From an uncultured Bacteroidota bacterium (GTDB lineage Bacteria; Bacteroidota; Bacteroidia; AKYH767-A; 2013-40CM-41-45), in contig CALMQM010000102.1 of NCBI GenBank assembly GCA_937871435.1, forward strand, positions 1 to 64,000: a DNA stretch of 64,000 nt, written 5' to 3'. The notes beneath the pieces are model-generated. The model made no database searches. It was not told where the DNA came from and was given only the letters and a program-made list of their open reading frames with translations. The position numbers and the translations under genes were made by a program. Every line of letters begins with the position of its first letter. The stretch's first letter is position 1. Positions 55,001 through 63,499 of the stretch are shown in pieces.

Positions 55001-57287
55001 TGTCGGAATTGTAATTGTGCGGAGAAGGATTCAACGCAGTACCCAACATATCGTTAGTCACACCACCTACGAGACCCAGACCAAAATCCAGATCATAGGA
55101 AAGATAACGGAAGCGACCACCTGTTTTGTTTGGTCTCCATAATTTCAGATTATTGTTTCCTCCACCCATCCAGTCATCATTTGGATAATACGTTTCCGAA
55201 GCAAAATAATCTACCATGTTGTCCAGATCCATCATCGTATTCATCGTTGCATAGTACGATGCACCGGTTGGAGATGCAGTGGTGGCATAATTGTACATCG
55301 TCCAGAAAGCCGCATCACTTCCTTTCTTCACTTCAATAGTTGGATAGAAATAACTTTCCTTCAATAAATCAATTTCATCTTTTTTGTATCCGTAATTCCC
55401 TTCGATCCAATGGTGGTCATCGTTTTCTCTTGTGTAATAAACTCCCCATGATTGTCCATTGATGTAAACCAGACAAGGCTCATATGCGAGATAATCAATG
55501 TTGGTGGTGCGCAGCAACCTTTCCATCAAGGGATCACGCATATGACAAACACCTCTGTCATTCCCTGTTGTATGAAGAATAAAATCATCCCACTTGTCAT
55601 TCCAGAGCTTATCTGATTCTAAAGGATAATTCAATTTGGACAGACCATATTTGTCACTCAGCATAATCTCCAGACTTTTTTGATCTGCTGCTCTTGACCA
55701 TCCACCGGTAATTTTTAACCCCGAATTAAATTTAAACGCACGAATTTTATCCCGGTCAAAATATTCGAGATATATCGGTTTTTCCCAGTCCATCCAGTAG
55801 TTTGCACCAAAGTGCGGATTCGATGCCTGAGCATTCGGACCTGCAACGAAAATTCCATTGTTGTAATCGTACAGATTGTAAGGATCAGTCGTCACTGCGT
55901 AAACCGGAAGTTTACAATTCAGATTGATGAAGAATGTGTTGGTCACAGTCTGACTTGGCAAAGCTGTAGATGCAAACACACGAGCCTTCACTGTTGTGGT
56001 GGTAGTGAGAGAAATCGCGCCGGTGTATAAAGTCGAAGTTGAACTTACATCTGTCCCGTCAAGCGAATACCGAATTTGTCCGCCGGGAAAAGAAGTTGAC
56101 AAGACCAGAGATTGTGTACCTGAATAAAATCCGGAAGCTTTTGAGAAGATCGGAATCGTAGCATATCCGCTGAAGCAATTCGCGCTGTTGTTAGATGCGC
56201 CGGGTGTTGGTGTTGCAGTTGTACACCATGTAGCACTTCCATCCGGGTTTCGCCCGATGGAATTGTCAGGTTCAATCACTCCTGAATTTTTACTGTCGAT
56301 TAAAGTACCGGATGCATTAACCAGAAATACTTTTTCACCTGCTCTGTTCAACTTGAACTTCGCATGAAGATATTGTTGAGGTGCAGGATGAAACCAGGAA
56401 GGAACAGAACCAAAATAGGAAACACTGTTGTCTACTAGAAAACTCAACCAGAATCTTCCGCTCAAATCGGTACTCGTCGAAAGATTATTGTGCACTTCTA
56501 TGGCAAGCACATTCGTTCCGTTTTTCAGCAGGGATTTGAGAAGATTTTTTGAGAGATAAAATGAATCCGCGACGCCACCGGAATACATCACTGCTTCACG
56601 GGAAGCCGGAGCCAGATCATTCCATGCCGGGCGAATTCCCGCTATACCTGTGTTGACTCTGGCGATTTCTACTCCATTCAGATACGCAACAAATCCATCA
56701 TCGTAATCCGCATTCAATACTGCTTCAAAAATTTTGGAAGTATCACTAATGCTGAATGTCTTTCTGGTGTAAACTGAGATACACGTGGATACTGTAGTTC
56801 CGTCATCGCTGTCACCAAAACCAATTCCTCCTGTTCCTGAACTCCATGTTCCATCGTTAAATGAAACGTTTCTCCAGTTGGTATCAGGAGGAGCTGAAGT
56901 GTTCACTCTGTATTTCCAGGAATCATTTTCATTTACAGCTGTTTCCCAATGCGTATTCACTGAAGTTTTATCCGTGTCGGAAGCGAACACAAGAAGATAC
57001 CCCCCTGAAGGAATACTGATTGAAGGAAAACGAAAACGGAAATAATTGGTAGAGTCATCGCTGAGTCCGTATCCATTCAGATTCACTGCAGCACCGCCTG
57101 CATTGTAAAGCTCAACCCAATCATCATATTGCAAATACTCATCCTGAATAGTGGTCAGGTTGGAAGTTTGCAACTCATTAATAACGATCTGAGCTTTTGA
57201 AACTGAAGTAAGAAAGAGGATCAGGAAAATTACCAGAACCGAAATGGTTCTTGATACATTGAAGTAGAATTTGTTCATGTGGGGCAA
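49068..57287 (-). CDS. Giant T9SS surface protein: lamin-tail, CotH-like kinase and 18 Ig-like modules
   Basis: A 2739-residue exported protein. Order: a signal peptide (residues ~10-33); a lamin-tail domain (IVINELQTSNL and DDWVELYNAGG); a galactose-binding-like segment; a chitobiase-type beta domain (FSKASGFYSGTQSLVLSTSF); a CotH-kinase-like domain, about 450-820, with KITGGWSRAADQKSLEIM near 533 and YLSYDLDFGLG near 731; a beta repeat; a second lamin-tail domain (MISEINYNSDSASNSGDWIE); and one Ig domain. Then come 18 modules of ~78 residues from ~1186 to ~2597, each starting with a RCGxGxVTLTA-like block and ending with CPSxRxPVxA. A PKD-like stretch and a T9SS sorting domain (VYPNPVHDAFSV) end it. 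It is a likely surface adhesin or spore-coat-type kinase analogue; substrate unknown. Confidence 0.9.
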   Translation of the reverse strand: MPHMNKFYFNVSRTISVLVIFLILFLTSVSKAQIVINELQTSNLTTIQDEYLQYDDWVELYNAGGAAVNLNGYGLSDDSTNYFRFRFPSISIPSGGYLLVFASDTDKTSVNTHWETAVNENDSWKYRVNTSAPPDTNWRNVSFNDGTWSSGTGGIGFGDSDDGTTVSTCISVYTRKTFSISDTSKIFEAVLNADYDDGFVAYLNGVEIARVNTGIAGIRPAWNDLAPASREAVMYSGGVADSFYLSKNLLKSLLKNGTNVLAIEVHNNLSTSTDLSGRFWLSFLVDNSVSYFGSVPSWFHPAPQQYLHAKFKLNRAGEKVFLVNASGTLIDSKNSGVIEPDNSIGRNPDGSATWCTTATPTPGASNNSANCFSGYATIPIFSKASGFYSGTQSLVLSTSFPGGQIRYSLDGTDVSSTSTLYTGAISLTTTTTVKARVFASTALPSQTVTNTFFINLNCKLPVYAVTTDPYNLYDYNNGIFVAGPNAQASNPHFGANYWMDWEKPIYLEYFDRDKIRAFKFNSGLKITGGWSRAADQKSLEIMLSDKYGLSKLNYPLESDKLWNDKWDDFILHTTGNDRGVCHMRDPLMERLLRTTNIDYLAYEPCLVYINGQSWGVYYTRENDDHHWIEGNYGYKKDEIDLLKESYFYPTIEVKKGSDAAFWTMYNYATTASPTGASYYATMNTMMDLDNMVDYFASETYYPNDDWMGGGNNNLKLWRPNKTGGRFRYLSYDLDFGLGLVGGVTNDMLGTALNPSPHNYNSDIFQKLVQNPQFKRYFINRYADLINTIWLPSSVQNMAYLFRDSLRSDIHFQYDKWGGGDSTQWKNNIATMLTFANSRPSNARGFIQSHFGMTSQVTLTIQASPAGSGRIQISTVTPTSYPWSGVYFNGNPVTITAIPNPGYTFDHWRSNSVIATNDFNQVTTYNFTSNDVITAYFTGAPAAVQLMISEINYNSDSASNSGDWIELYNPSNSALDISGWKFRDGADNHTYTFPAPTNIPANGYVVVASDLAKFSAINPGVTNVVGGFGFDFDNGGEDLRLYTNADVLYTSVLYDDQAPWPLGADGQGYTLERIISATDPNDGNSWFAGCLGGSPGRAYSSPSVSVTAGGATAICQGNSVTLTANAAPGYSFQWKNNGVDIPGATSSTYAATLAGSYTVSVSAGGCSGISSPLAVTVDPAGQINSSTDGSRCGNGSVSLSASGTTTLEWYDASTGGTLLGTGTTFNSPSISQTTTYYVMAGGACPSARVPVVASILSTTANPVTQDVSRCGNGTITLTATDTATVRWYSSASGGSLLATGNTFTTPVLTQTTTYYVEAGNFCPSSRIAVSAVISSSTANPVASNVSRCGSGSVTLTASDTATIYWYDSASGGLLLATGNSYTTPSISSTTTYYVEAGAFCPSARIPVQAIISTTTAAPVTQNASRCGTGSVTLSATDTAAIRWYSAASGGTQVGSGTSFTTPSLSSTTTYYAEAGSVCPSSRVPAQAIINATTSAPVTNDVTRCGSGSVTLTASDTAVIHWYSASSGGTLLATGTSFTTPVLSSTTAYYVEAGSVCPSSRVQVNAIINAVSSNPVVTNASRCGSGTVTLTATASSTINWYNSPGGTLLGTGTSFTTPVLSATTTYYAVAGTVCPSSPVSAVATILTIAASPVTQNASRCGTGSVTLTATDTAAIRWYAASSGGTSLFTGTNFVTPSLSATTTYYAEAGTVCPSSRIPAQAIIQAITATPVATDVARCGSGTVTLTASDTASIRWYATSVGGAVLTTGTTYTTPVINVTTAYYVEAGSACPSPRIQVNAIIATAAADPVVTPVTRCGSGTVTLTANSSFTVNWYNSPGGTLLGTGNTYTTPVLSSTTTYYAQAVSAGCQSNYVSVQAIISAITAAPVTQGASRCGTGSVTLVATDTAVVRWYAASSGGAVLSTGANFTTPSLSSSTTYYAEAGTGCPSSRVSALATINAVTAAPVTQNASRCGNGVVTLTASDTATIRWYGVSSGGSLLATGTSFTTPSLSQSTTYYVEAGSLCPSNRVPVQAFIYGVAAAPVTQDVSRCGTGTVVLTASDTATIRWYNSASGGTLLFTGTTFTTPVLTSNTTYYIEAGSVCPSNRVSVTAIIQAVTAAPVTQSANRCGSGILTLTATDTAAIHWYNAATGGTQIGSGTSFTTPVLSQSVTYYVEAGNSCPSARVPVQAIIHDITATPVAADVARCGAGSIDLTAVDTATIFWYDAAAGGTLLNTGATFTTPALTSTTTYYVEAGTLCPSPRIPVNAIITTAPSDPVVQEVSRCGDGTVTLTAVCPFPVEWYDAPGGNLLATGLTYTTQSLTQTTTFYTQSGSGSCLSSVIPVNAVVNAITQDPVVTGASRCGNGSVTLIAIDTAVVSWYTSASGGSVISTGPTFLTPSLSQSTTFYVQAGTICPSQILPVEATINAVSPVPVVSDTTLCGNASVTLTATDTALVYWYSAAIGGTTLATGSTYTTPVLNQSTTYYVQAGGICPSAIVPLTVSVYQVTADPVGINGSLCGPGSVTLSATDTASIYWYDAATGGNLLGSGSSFTSPFINASTIYYAIAGDVCPSAAIPVQAEIFTVPVVDLGNDTVLNTGFSLILDAGAGFVTYAWTTTETTETIVANSSGVYGVTVTDQHGCTASDDIMVTITTSIENTEQSGRIDVYPNPVHDAFSVQLPKTTEDMVMNIYSTSGQIVYHNEISSASGRTLFIHTEDWARAVYFIDVKTKDKSEKIRLVVQ

Positions 57288-57501
57288 ATCTGTCTAGGTA
57301 CCCCAAAATGCCATTTTTTTAGACCTTTTTCAACCTATTTTGACGAACATACGCTTTTACTCCGTAAACGAAATGTTAAAAAAGGGTGGACATTCGTTTT
57401 ACTTGGTGGAAAAACACAATAGCAACCTGATTTTCAGCCGTTTTTCTGCATAACAGCCCTAAATTTTATCAATTAAAAGAGGATTTATTCTTTGATTCAT
57501 T

Positions 57502-57542
57502 CAAAAAAAATTGCCCTGCAAATTCATCATTTACAGGGCAAT
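57502..57542 (-). terminator. Intrinsic terminator of tRNA-Gln
   Basis: Stem TTGCCCTG/CAGGGCAA (57511-57518 and 57535-57542). On the minus strand it is followed by a run of eight T. It lies 14 nt beyond the tRNA 3' end. Confidence 0.88.
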
Positions 57543-57556
57543 ATATTTCCTAAATG

Positions 57557-57629
57557 TTGACCTACTAGGGCTCGAACCTAGACTCTTCTGAACCAAAATC
57601 AGACGTGTTGCCAGTTACACCATAGGTCA
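57557..57629 (-). tRNA. tRNA-Gln (anticodon TTG)
   Basis: On the minus strand it begins TGACCTATGGTGTAACTGGC. The acceptor stem TGACCTA pairs with TAGGTCA. The anticodon stem TCTGA/TCAGA encloses TTTTGGT, giving anticodon TTG. The T-stem CTAGG/CCTAG encloses TTCGAGC. The discriminator is A and CCA is not encoded. It has its own terminator. Confidence 0.95.
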
Positions 57630-57744
57630 ATTTTGGGAGGGCAAAAGTAGAAAAAAGGATATGGAAGAACAAACAATTTCTTGAATTTTGGCACCGAATA
57701 GAGGAAATCATTGAAATCCATTCGTATTCAATACATCGATTCTA

Positions 57745-58521
57745 TCAGTTCTTCGTCGCGATCAGGTAGATATCCCAACAACGGTCGAGGTTGCTCGTTT
57801 GCAAATGAAAATCCTTTGTGCTGATATCGGTTGTCGTCTGGACTTTCTCTTTCAACTTGTTTCGCATCAAATTGGTAACCAGGTTGTATGGCTTCGTTAA
57901 CCATGCCGATGGCAATCGCTGGTGAAGTTTAAATACATCCCATTTAAGGATCATACGGACAAACTTCCCATTCTCCTCGTAATATTTATTCACCCGATCG
58001 TTTCCATTCAGTCCCTGCAATTCAAAAGAAGAAGTAATCGCCCCTACCTCCTGCCTCATCTCATCAAAGGTATATTCATGCACGTGAAATGGATTGCGCG
58101 CAAGTGACATCTTATTATTCGGTGTTGTAATGAGCACTTTCCCTCCCGGCTTCAACACACGAATACACTCACGTATAAACTCTGCCCGGGGATGAATATG
58201 TTCGATGAACTGGAACGATGTAATCACATCGTATGACTGATCCGCAATTGGCAAAGGAGGAATTGTAGCACGTTGAAAATTCAGATTCCGGATCGATGCA
58301 TATTGATTCTTGTTTGCTTCAATCGTCGCTTCATCGTAATCCAAACCGGTAATCTCAGAAGCGAATTCTGCCATCAGAGCAGTTCCATAAGCATTGCCGC
58401 AACCAACATCCAATACTTTTTTTCCATTGATAAATGGCTTTGCAAATTCATAGGCAAACTGACAACGTTGATAGGTTACATTGTTTGCTTCGTCGTGGTG
58501 GGCGCGTTCGTGTGAACTCAT
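57745..58521 (-). CDS. Class I SAM-dependent methyltransferase
   Basis: A 258-residue methyltransferase. The SAM motif I is VLDVGCGNAYGTALMAEF near residues 36-53. Later blocks are ITGLDYDEATIEANK, SYDVITSFQFIEHI and GGKVLITTPN, all typical of the Methyltransf_11/UbiE-like fold. The C-terminal ~90 residues are variable. Substrate is unknown; similar proteins methylate sugars or small molecules in glycan clusters. It is a single gene upstream of tRNA-Gln on the same strand. Confidence 0.85.
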   Translation of the reverse strand: MSSHERAHHDEANNVTYQRCQFAYEFAKPFINGKKVLDVGCGNAYGTALMAEFASEITGLDYDEATIEANKNQYASIRNLNFQRATIPPLPIADQSYDVITSFQFIEHIHPRAEFIRECIRVLKPGGKVLITTPNNKMSLARNPFHVHEYTFDEMRQEVGAITSSFELQGLNGNDRVNKYYEENGKFVRMILKWDVFKLHQRLPSAWLTKPYNLVTNLMRNKLKEKVQTTTDISTKDFHLQTSNLDRCWDIYLIATKN

Positions 58522-58602
58522 ACATTTTAATTATGGCCCAAAGGTAAAATTTCAATAACATTCAACAGCGCTTCTTTGATTTCCTGAAGTCTGTCATTGA
58601 TC

Positions 58603-58641
58603 CAAAAAAAAAGCGAATTCTTCGGCAAGAAGAATTCGCTT
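58603..58641 (-). terminator. Intrinsic terminator of the propeller-like T9SS gene
   Basis: Stem AAGCGAATTCTT/AAGAATTCGCTT (58611-58622 and 58630-58641) with a 7-nt loop. On the minus strand a T-run follows. It lies 20 nt past the stop at 58661. Confidence 0.92.
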
Positions 58642-58660
58642 ATAATTAAGTGTAGCTTTT

Positions 58661-59809
58661 TTAATGAGAAACCACCATCCGGGCTGTTTTCAACTCTCTT
58701 CTATCGGCAACCAGTTTGTAGAAATACACTCCCGATGGCAAATCTGCTGTTTCCATACGAAGAATAGAAACCGGCTCATTCACAAGCACTTCCCGTACCA
58801 TTTTACCAGTGAGATCAAATAATCTAAGTTGTACTCCTCCGGATTGAACCGAATTCATATTCACTGTAAAAGAGTTATTCGATGGATTCGGAGCAGCTGT
58901 AATGGATTCACTCAATGAATTTTCAGAAATACCTGTTGTTGTTGGAATCCAGGCACTGAGGTCAATGTAATACAAATGATTGCCGCTACCATTGTCCTCA
59001 TCCGTCAGGTAAATTTCGTTGTTACTCCAAAAAGTAACAGCTTCTTTTTGTGTCCACGTACCACTGATATTAATTTGTGTATGCTGGCCTTCGAAGAAAT
59101 TTGTGCTTTGAAAATTGCGGAAAAGGTGAAGGTGAGTATTGGAAATTAAAATCAGCGTGGAACCATCCGGACTTATATCCGCGGAAGTTGTGCGGTCATT
59201 GGTATAAAAACTGTCAACCAAAGTGGCTACGTATGTTCCGGGAACATCCGGAAGCATATACATCTTTGTATAGCCTATAGCATCACCGTCAGCTTTGGTG
59301 AACAAAAACAAATGACCATCATAATGGATAAACGATTCCACATCAAAATTCATCCAGGCTGAAGGAAACTGGTGTTGATCAGGATAAGTAAAATTGATCG
59401 CTTCGGCTGTTACAGAACTCGCAGAAGTAGTAGATGGATATTGGGTTCTGTAGATATGCAGATTTGTCCGGTCACATGCATTGTTCCCGAAATCACCGAT
59501 AAACATGTATGTTCTGGAATGATCATGAGTGATGTCTTCCCAATCATTATTTACAGCGCCAACAACATTCACTGTGCGACTGAGTACACCGGAATTGCTT
59601 ACTTTATAGAGATTGTTGTCTCCATATCCATCGTTGTGTGTCCAGAAACTTGCTCCACCTGTGAAGTCAACTCCGGACGATTCAAGAACTTGTGAAGGTA
59701 AATTACCCATCACAGTCGCATTTACTGCATATGACTGCAAATAGGATGTTCCCAGTAGTGTGCAGACAATAAAAGTTCTAAGCAGGTTATTGCGTAATGT
59801 GTTTCCCAT
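58661..59809 (-). CDS. Secreted beta-propeller-like protein with T9SS sorting domain
   Basis: A 382-residue exported protein from ATG 59809 (MGNTLRNNLLRTFIVCTLLG); the frame runs on to 59908, but those residues precede the signal peptide. The body has repeated strand blocks such as SGVDFTGGASFWTHNDG, NNDWEDITHDHSRTYMFIGD, MNFDVESFIHYDGHLFLFTK and TSADISPDGSTLILISN. These suggest a propeller of the phytase/esterase-like or NHL type. The last ~75 residues are a T9SS domain (ITAAPNPSNNSFTVNM, then ADLPSGVYFYKLVADRRE and MVVSH). Catalysis is not evident. Confidence 0.82.
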   Translation of the reverse strand: MGNTLRNNLLRTFIVCTLLGTSYLQSYAVNATVMGNLPSQVLESSGVDFTGGASFWTHNDGYGDNNLYKVSNSGVLSRTVNVVGAVNNDWEDITHDHSRTYMFIGDFGNNACDRTNLHIYRTQYPSTTSASSVTAEAINFTYPDQHQFPSAWMNFDVESFIHYDGHLFLFTKADGDAIGYTKMYMLPDVPGTYVATLVDSFYTNDRTTSADISPDGSTLILISNTHLHLFRNFQSTNFFEGQHTQINISGTWTQKEAVTFWSNNEIYLTDEDNGSGNHLYYIDLSAWIPTTTGISENSLSESITAAPNPSNNSFTVNMNSVQSGGVQLRLFDLTGKMVREVLVNEPVSILRMETADLPSGVYFYKLVADRRELKTARMVVSH

Positions 59810-59883
59810 TGATTTTCGGATTTTGCTTATGTTTTTCCTTCCCCTCGAAAGGATGATTTTAACAAGCAAAATATACGAGGCTG

Positions 59884-59891
59884 CAAATGTA
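59884..59891 (-). promoter_or_regulatory. -7 box of the propeller-like T9SS gene
   Basis: Minus strand TACATTTG matches TAnnTTTG exactly. It predicts a start site near 59876 and a leader of about 65 nt to the ATG at 59809, which supports that start over 59908. Confidence 0.55.
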
Positions 59892-60266
59892 AAATTTTTC
59901 TTAATCAAATGATATTCTTACAGTTAAACGAGCATTTCAGACTCTTCATTTTATCAACAGGGAAACTCGTTTTTTGAAATAATTTGTACACATGTCCTGA
60001 AATGGGAATGAAATTTTTGTGAAATATTTTAGCAGTTTAACATAATGATGGTATAAAGATCCGGAATGAAGCTTTTTCAAGATCGCTTTTAAAAAAAATT
60101 GAGGAATAAAATGATGCTTCCTCCTACCTGATCATCAGAGGATTTAATACAACCATGAATGGTTCCTCCCGACTGATCCAATCCAGTCGAATTTCAGTCA
60201 ATGTGAGGAACGAATTAAGTCCTTTTCATATCCTCCAAAGCCGTTTTTTACTGTGACCATATTTTA
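59892..60266. other. Long intergenic region with nothing recognised
   Basis: About 375 nt of AT-rich sequence between two divergent genes. I see no gene, tRNA, repeat or clear terminator in it. It should hold promoter elements for both flanking genes. Confidence 0.6.
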
Positions 60267-60274
60267 TACCTTCG
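60267..60274 (+). promoter_or_regulatory. Candidate -7 box of the DUF2723 gene
   Basis: TACCTTCG matches TAnnTTTG with one change (C for T). It is 28 nt upstream of the ATG at 60303 and would give a leader of ~20 nt. Confidence 0.35.
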
Positions 60275-60302
60275 CAGGCTATCCAAATTTTCATAATACC
60301 CT

Positions 60303-63300
60303 ATGAATTATCAACGTACCAATAACCTAGTTGGCTGGATTACTTTCCTTATCGCCACGTTTGTGTACATCTCTACCATTGAGCCAACCGGCAGCTTTTG
60401 GGATTGCGGTGAGTTTATCGCTACTGCTCATAAATTAGAAGTAGGACACCCGCCGGGTGCTCCTTTATTCTTGATGTTAGCCAGAATCTTCATTCTCTTC
60501 GGAGGAGACAATGTAAGAATGTTCCCGATCGCAGTGAACATTTTGTCGGCATTGATGAGTTCTTTCACCATCCTCTTTTTATTCTGGACCATCACCGCTT
60601 TGGCAAAAAAGATTGTGATCGGAAAAGCAGAAGCAAGCGCGGATAAAATCATCGCTGTCATGGGAGCCGGTTTAGTAGGCGCACTCGCATACACATTCAC
60701 CGACTCATTCTGGTTCTCGGCAGTTGAAGGTGAGGTATATGCAAGTTCTTCCTTCTTTACCGCAATTGTATTCTGGGCGATTTTCAAATGGGAAAATCAC
60801 AGCGAAGAACCACACAATTTGCGTTGGCTTATTCTCATCGCATATCTCATGGGATTGAGTATCGGTGTTCACTTGTTGAACCTCCTTACCATTCCTGCAC
60901 TTGCCTTCGTTGTATATTTCAAAAAATACAAAGTCTCTACCAAAGGTATCATCTACACGAGTCTTATAGGTGTTCTTGTACTTGGATTCATACAATATGG
61001 AATCATTCAGGGTGTAATTACTCTTGCCGGTACTTTCGACCGCATGTTTGTGAATGGATTCGGAATGCCATTTGGATCAGGAATTATTTTCTACGGATTA
61101 TTAATCATCGGTGGAGTCATCTGGGGATTGATTTATACAAAGAAAAAAAATCATCCGATCTGGAATACAGCTATTCTGTGTTTCACCTTTATCATGATCG
61201 GATATTCTTCATTCGCTCAAATCATCATTCGTTCAGCTGCCAACCCTCCTTTGGATGAAAATAATCCGGAGAATGTTTTCAATTTTATTTCCTACCTCAA
61301 ACGTGAGCAATACGGAGAACGTCCTTTATTCATTGGTCAGTATTACAATGCCCGGATCATTGATCAGGTGACCGGTGATGATACATGGGCAAAAATTGAA
61401 GGAGAGAAAAAATATGTGAAAGGTCCTTCGAAAGTGGAACCTGTATATGAGGCAGACAAAACAACCGTATTCCCACGCATGTGGAGCAATCAACAAAGCC
61501 ACATCAACGAATACAAAAAATGGGCGGATGTAAAAGGTGACCGCACTCCAACCTTTGGAGAAAATCTGAAATTCTTTTTCGTTTATCAAATGGGAGAAAT
61601 GTACTGGAGATATTTCATGTGGAATTTCGTCGGCCGCCAGAATGATTTACAAGGACCGGGCGGTATCACGAAAGGAAACTGGATCAGCGGAATAAAGTTC
61701 ATTGATGAAATGCGACTGGGCCCACAGGACAATTTACCTGAAAGCATGACGAACAACAAAGCCCGGAACATGATGTTCTTCCTGCCATTTATTCTCGGAA
61801 TCATCGGTATGGTTTATCACTATTCACGAGACAACAAAGATGCATGGGTAGTGATGTTACTTTTCTTCTTTACTGGTGTTGCTATCGTTATTTATCTCAA
61901 CGGTACCCCACTCCAACCCCGTGAACGTGACTACGCCTATGCCGGATCGTATTATGCCTTCGCGATCTGGATTGGTCTGGGAGTTCTCTCCTTGTATGAA
62001 TTCCTGAAAAAGCGAATTCCGGCAACAGCTGCCGCTCTTTCAATGACAGCCTTGTGCCTTGTTGCTGTACCGGCCGTTATGGCAAAAGCTGAATGGAATG
62101 ACCACGATCGTTCTGACCGTTATACTTCCCGTGATTTTGCAACGGATTATCTCAATTCCTGTGAACGCAATGCGATCCTGTTTACGAATGGCGACAATGA
62201 CACATTCCCTCTGTGGTATGTGCAGGAAGTTGAAGGAGTAAGAACTGATGTCCGTGTAGTAAACCTGAGTCTACTCAATACTGACTGGTACGTTGATCAG
62301 CTGAAACGTAAATACTATGATTCAGATCCGATCAATATCAGCTGGGCGCAGGATAAATACATGCTGGGTCGCCGTGATTATATTCCGTTTTATGATCGCG
62401 GACTGAAAGAAGCTGTAGAGCTTAAAGAAATGGTGGATTTCATGGGTAGTGATGATGCTCAGGCGAAAGCCCGCACCAATTCAGGTGAAGAAGTAAATTA
62501 TTTCCCGACGAAGAATGTGAAGCTCACAGTGAATAGAGAAGAAGTTCTTGCCAATGGTGTTGTTTCCAAAGATGAAGCGGATAAAATTGTTCCGGTAATG
62601 ACATGGAGTCTCGATGGAAATTACCTCATGAAGAATGACCTCATGATTCTGAACATCCTCGCGAACAATCACTGGAAACGTCCGATTTATTTTGCGACAA
62701 CAGTTGGTTCTGAAAATTATCTCAACCTCGAACCTTACTTCCAACTGGAAGGTCTCACTTACAGAATTGTTCCAATTCGTACAGATTCGAAAAGCGATAT
62801 GGTTCCCGGTCGTGTCAATACAAACATCATGTACAACAACGTGATGACAAAATTCGCCTGGGGTAATATGAATAAACCGGAAGTTTATCTGGATGAAAAC
62901 AACATGCGGATGACAACGAATTTCCGCATTAACTTCAGCCGTCTCGCCGAAGAACTCATGAATGAGAACAAACGGGATTCCGCGATCAAGGTTCTGGATA
63001 AATGCCTGGAAGTGATGCCCGACAAGACCATTCCTTACAACTATTTCATGACTAAAATTGCCGAGCTGTATTACAGAGCTGCCGGAGCATATAACCGTCA
63101 GGATACACTGATGGCGAATGACATGGAATTAACCAAAAAGAATGAACTTATCGCGAAAGCCAATTCTATTTCTGAAAGAATAACTCAGATCTATGGTGAC
63201 AACATAAAATATTATTTGTCTTTGAAGGGAACAAAATACTTCAAACTCATCGATCAGGATATGAATCAGGCATTGTATATCATGCAATCCATGACCAGTA

Positions 63301-63383
63301 TTCTGAAACAAACGAATCAGAAGGAAATTGCAGATAAGACTGAAAAGAAATTCCTTGAGTACGCCAAAGAATCAGGCTATTGA
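60303..63383 (+). CDS. DUF2723 family membrane protein (glycosyltransferase-like)
   Basis: A 1026-residue membrane protein. The N-terminal half has about ten helices and the family signature FVYISTIEPTGSFWDCGEFI near residues 20-39, then VGHPPGAPLF near 48-57. This Asp/Glu pattern resembles GT-C glycosyltransferases such as protein O-mannosyltransferases. The middle has a soluble insertion and more helices (VVMLLFFFTGVAIVIYLNG). The last ~450 residues are mostly soluble, with an Asp-rich NGDNDTFPLWYVQEVEGVR. DUF2723 proteins are very common in Bacteroidota; a role in protein glycosylation is suggested by fold, not proven. Single gene with its own terminator. Confidence 0.88.
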   Translation: MNYQRTNNLVGWITFLIATFVYISTIEPTGSFWDCGEFIATAHKLEVGHPPGAPLFLMLARIFILFGGDNVRMFPIAVNILSALMSSFTILFLFWTITALAKKIVIGKAEASADKIIAVMGAGLVGALAYTFTDSFWFSAVEGEVYASSSFFTAIVFWAIFKWENHSEEPHNLRWLILIAYLMGLSIGVHLLNLLTIPALAFVVYFKKYKVSTKGIIYTSLIGVLVLGFIQYGIIQGVITLAGTFDRMFVNGFGMPFGSGIIFYGLLIIGGVIWGLIYTKKKNHPIWNTAILCFTFIMIGYSSFAQIIIRSAANPPLDENNPENVFNFISYLKREQYGERPLFIGQYYNARIIDQVTGDDTWAKIEGEKKYVKGPSKVEPVYEADKTTVFPRMWSNQQSHINEYKKWADVKGDRTPTFGENLKFFFVYQMGEMYWRYFMWNFVGRQNDLQGPGGITKGNWISGIKFIDEMRLGPQDNLPESMTNNKARNMMFFLPFILGIIGMVYHYSRDNKDAWVVMLLFFFTGVAIVIYLNGTPLQPRERDYAYAGSYYAFAIWIGLGVLSLYEFLKKRIPATAAALSMTALCLVAVPAVMAKAEWNDHDRSDRYTSRDFATDYLNSCERNAILFTNGDNDTFPLWYVQEVEGVRTDVRVVNLSLLNTDWYVDQLKRKYYDSDPINISWAQDKYMLGRRDYIPFYDRGLKEAVELKEMVDFMGSDDAQAKARTNSGEEVNYFPTKNVKLTVNREEVLANGVVSKDEADKIVPVMTWSLDGNYLMKNDLMILNILANNHWKRPIYFATTVGSENYLNLEPYFQLEGLTYRIVPIRTDSKSDMVPGRVNTNIMYNNVMTKFAWGNMNKPEVYLDENNMRMTTNFRINFSRLAEELMNENKRDSAIKVLDKCLEVMPDKTIPYNYFMTKIAELYYRAAGAYNRQDTLMANDMELTKKNELIAKANSISERITQIYGDNIKYYLSLKGTKYFKLIDQDMNQALYIMQSMTSILKQTNQKEIADKTEKKFLEYAKESGY

Positions 63384-63403
63384 TCAGGACTAATTTTTAT
63401 CAA

Positions 63404-63432
63404 GGCTGCCCAATTCAGGCAGCCTTTTTTTT
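63404..63432 (+). terminator. Intrinsic terminator of the DUF2723 gene
   Basis: Stem GGCTGCC/GGCAGCC (63404-63410 and 63418-63424) with loop CAATTCA, then eight T. It lies 20 nt past the stop. Confidence 0.95.
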
Positions 63433-63499
63433 ATCTGCTAACTTTCCTCATTGGAATGCAAATTCAATTGAATAATTTTGTGCATTGCGCAATTCAGGT

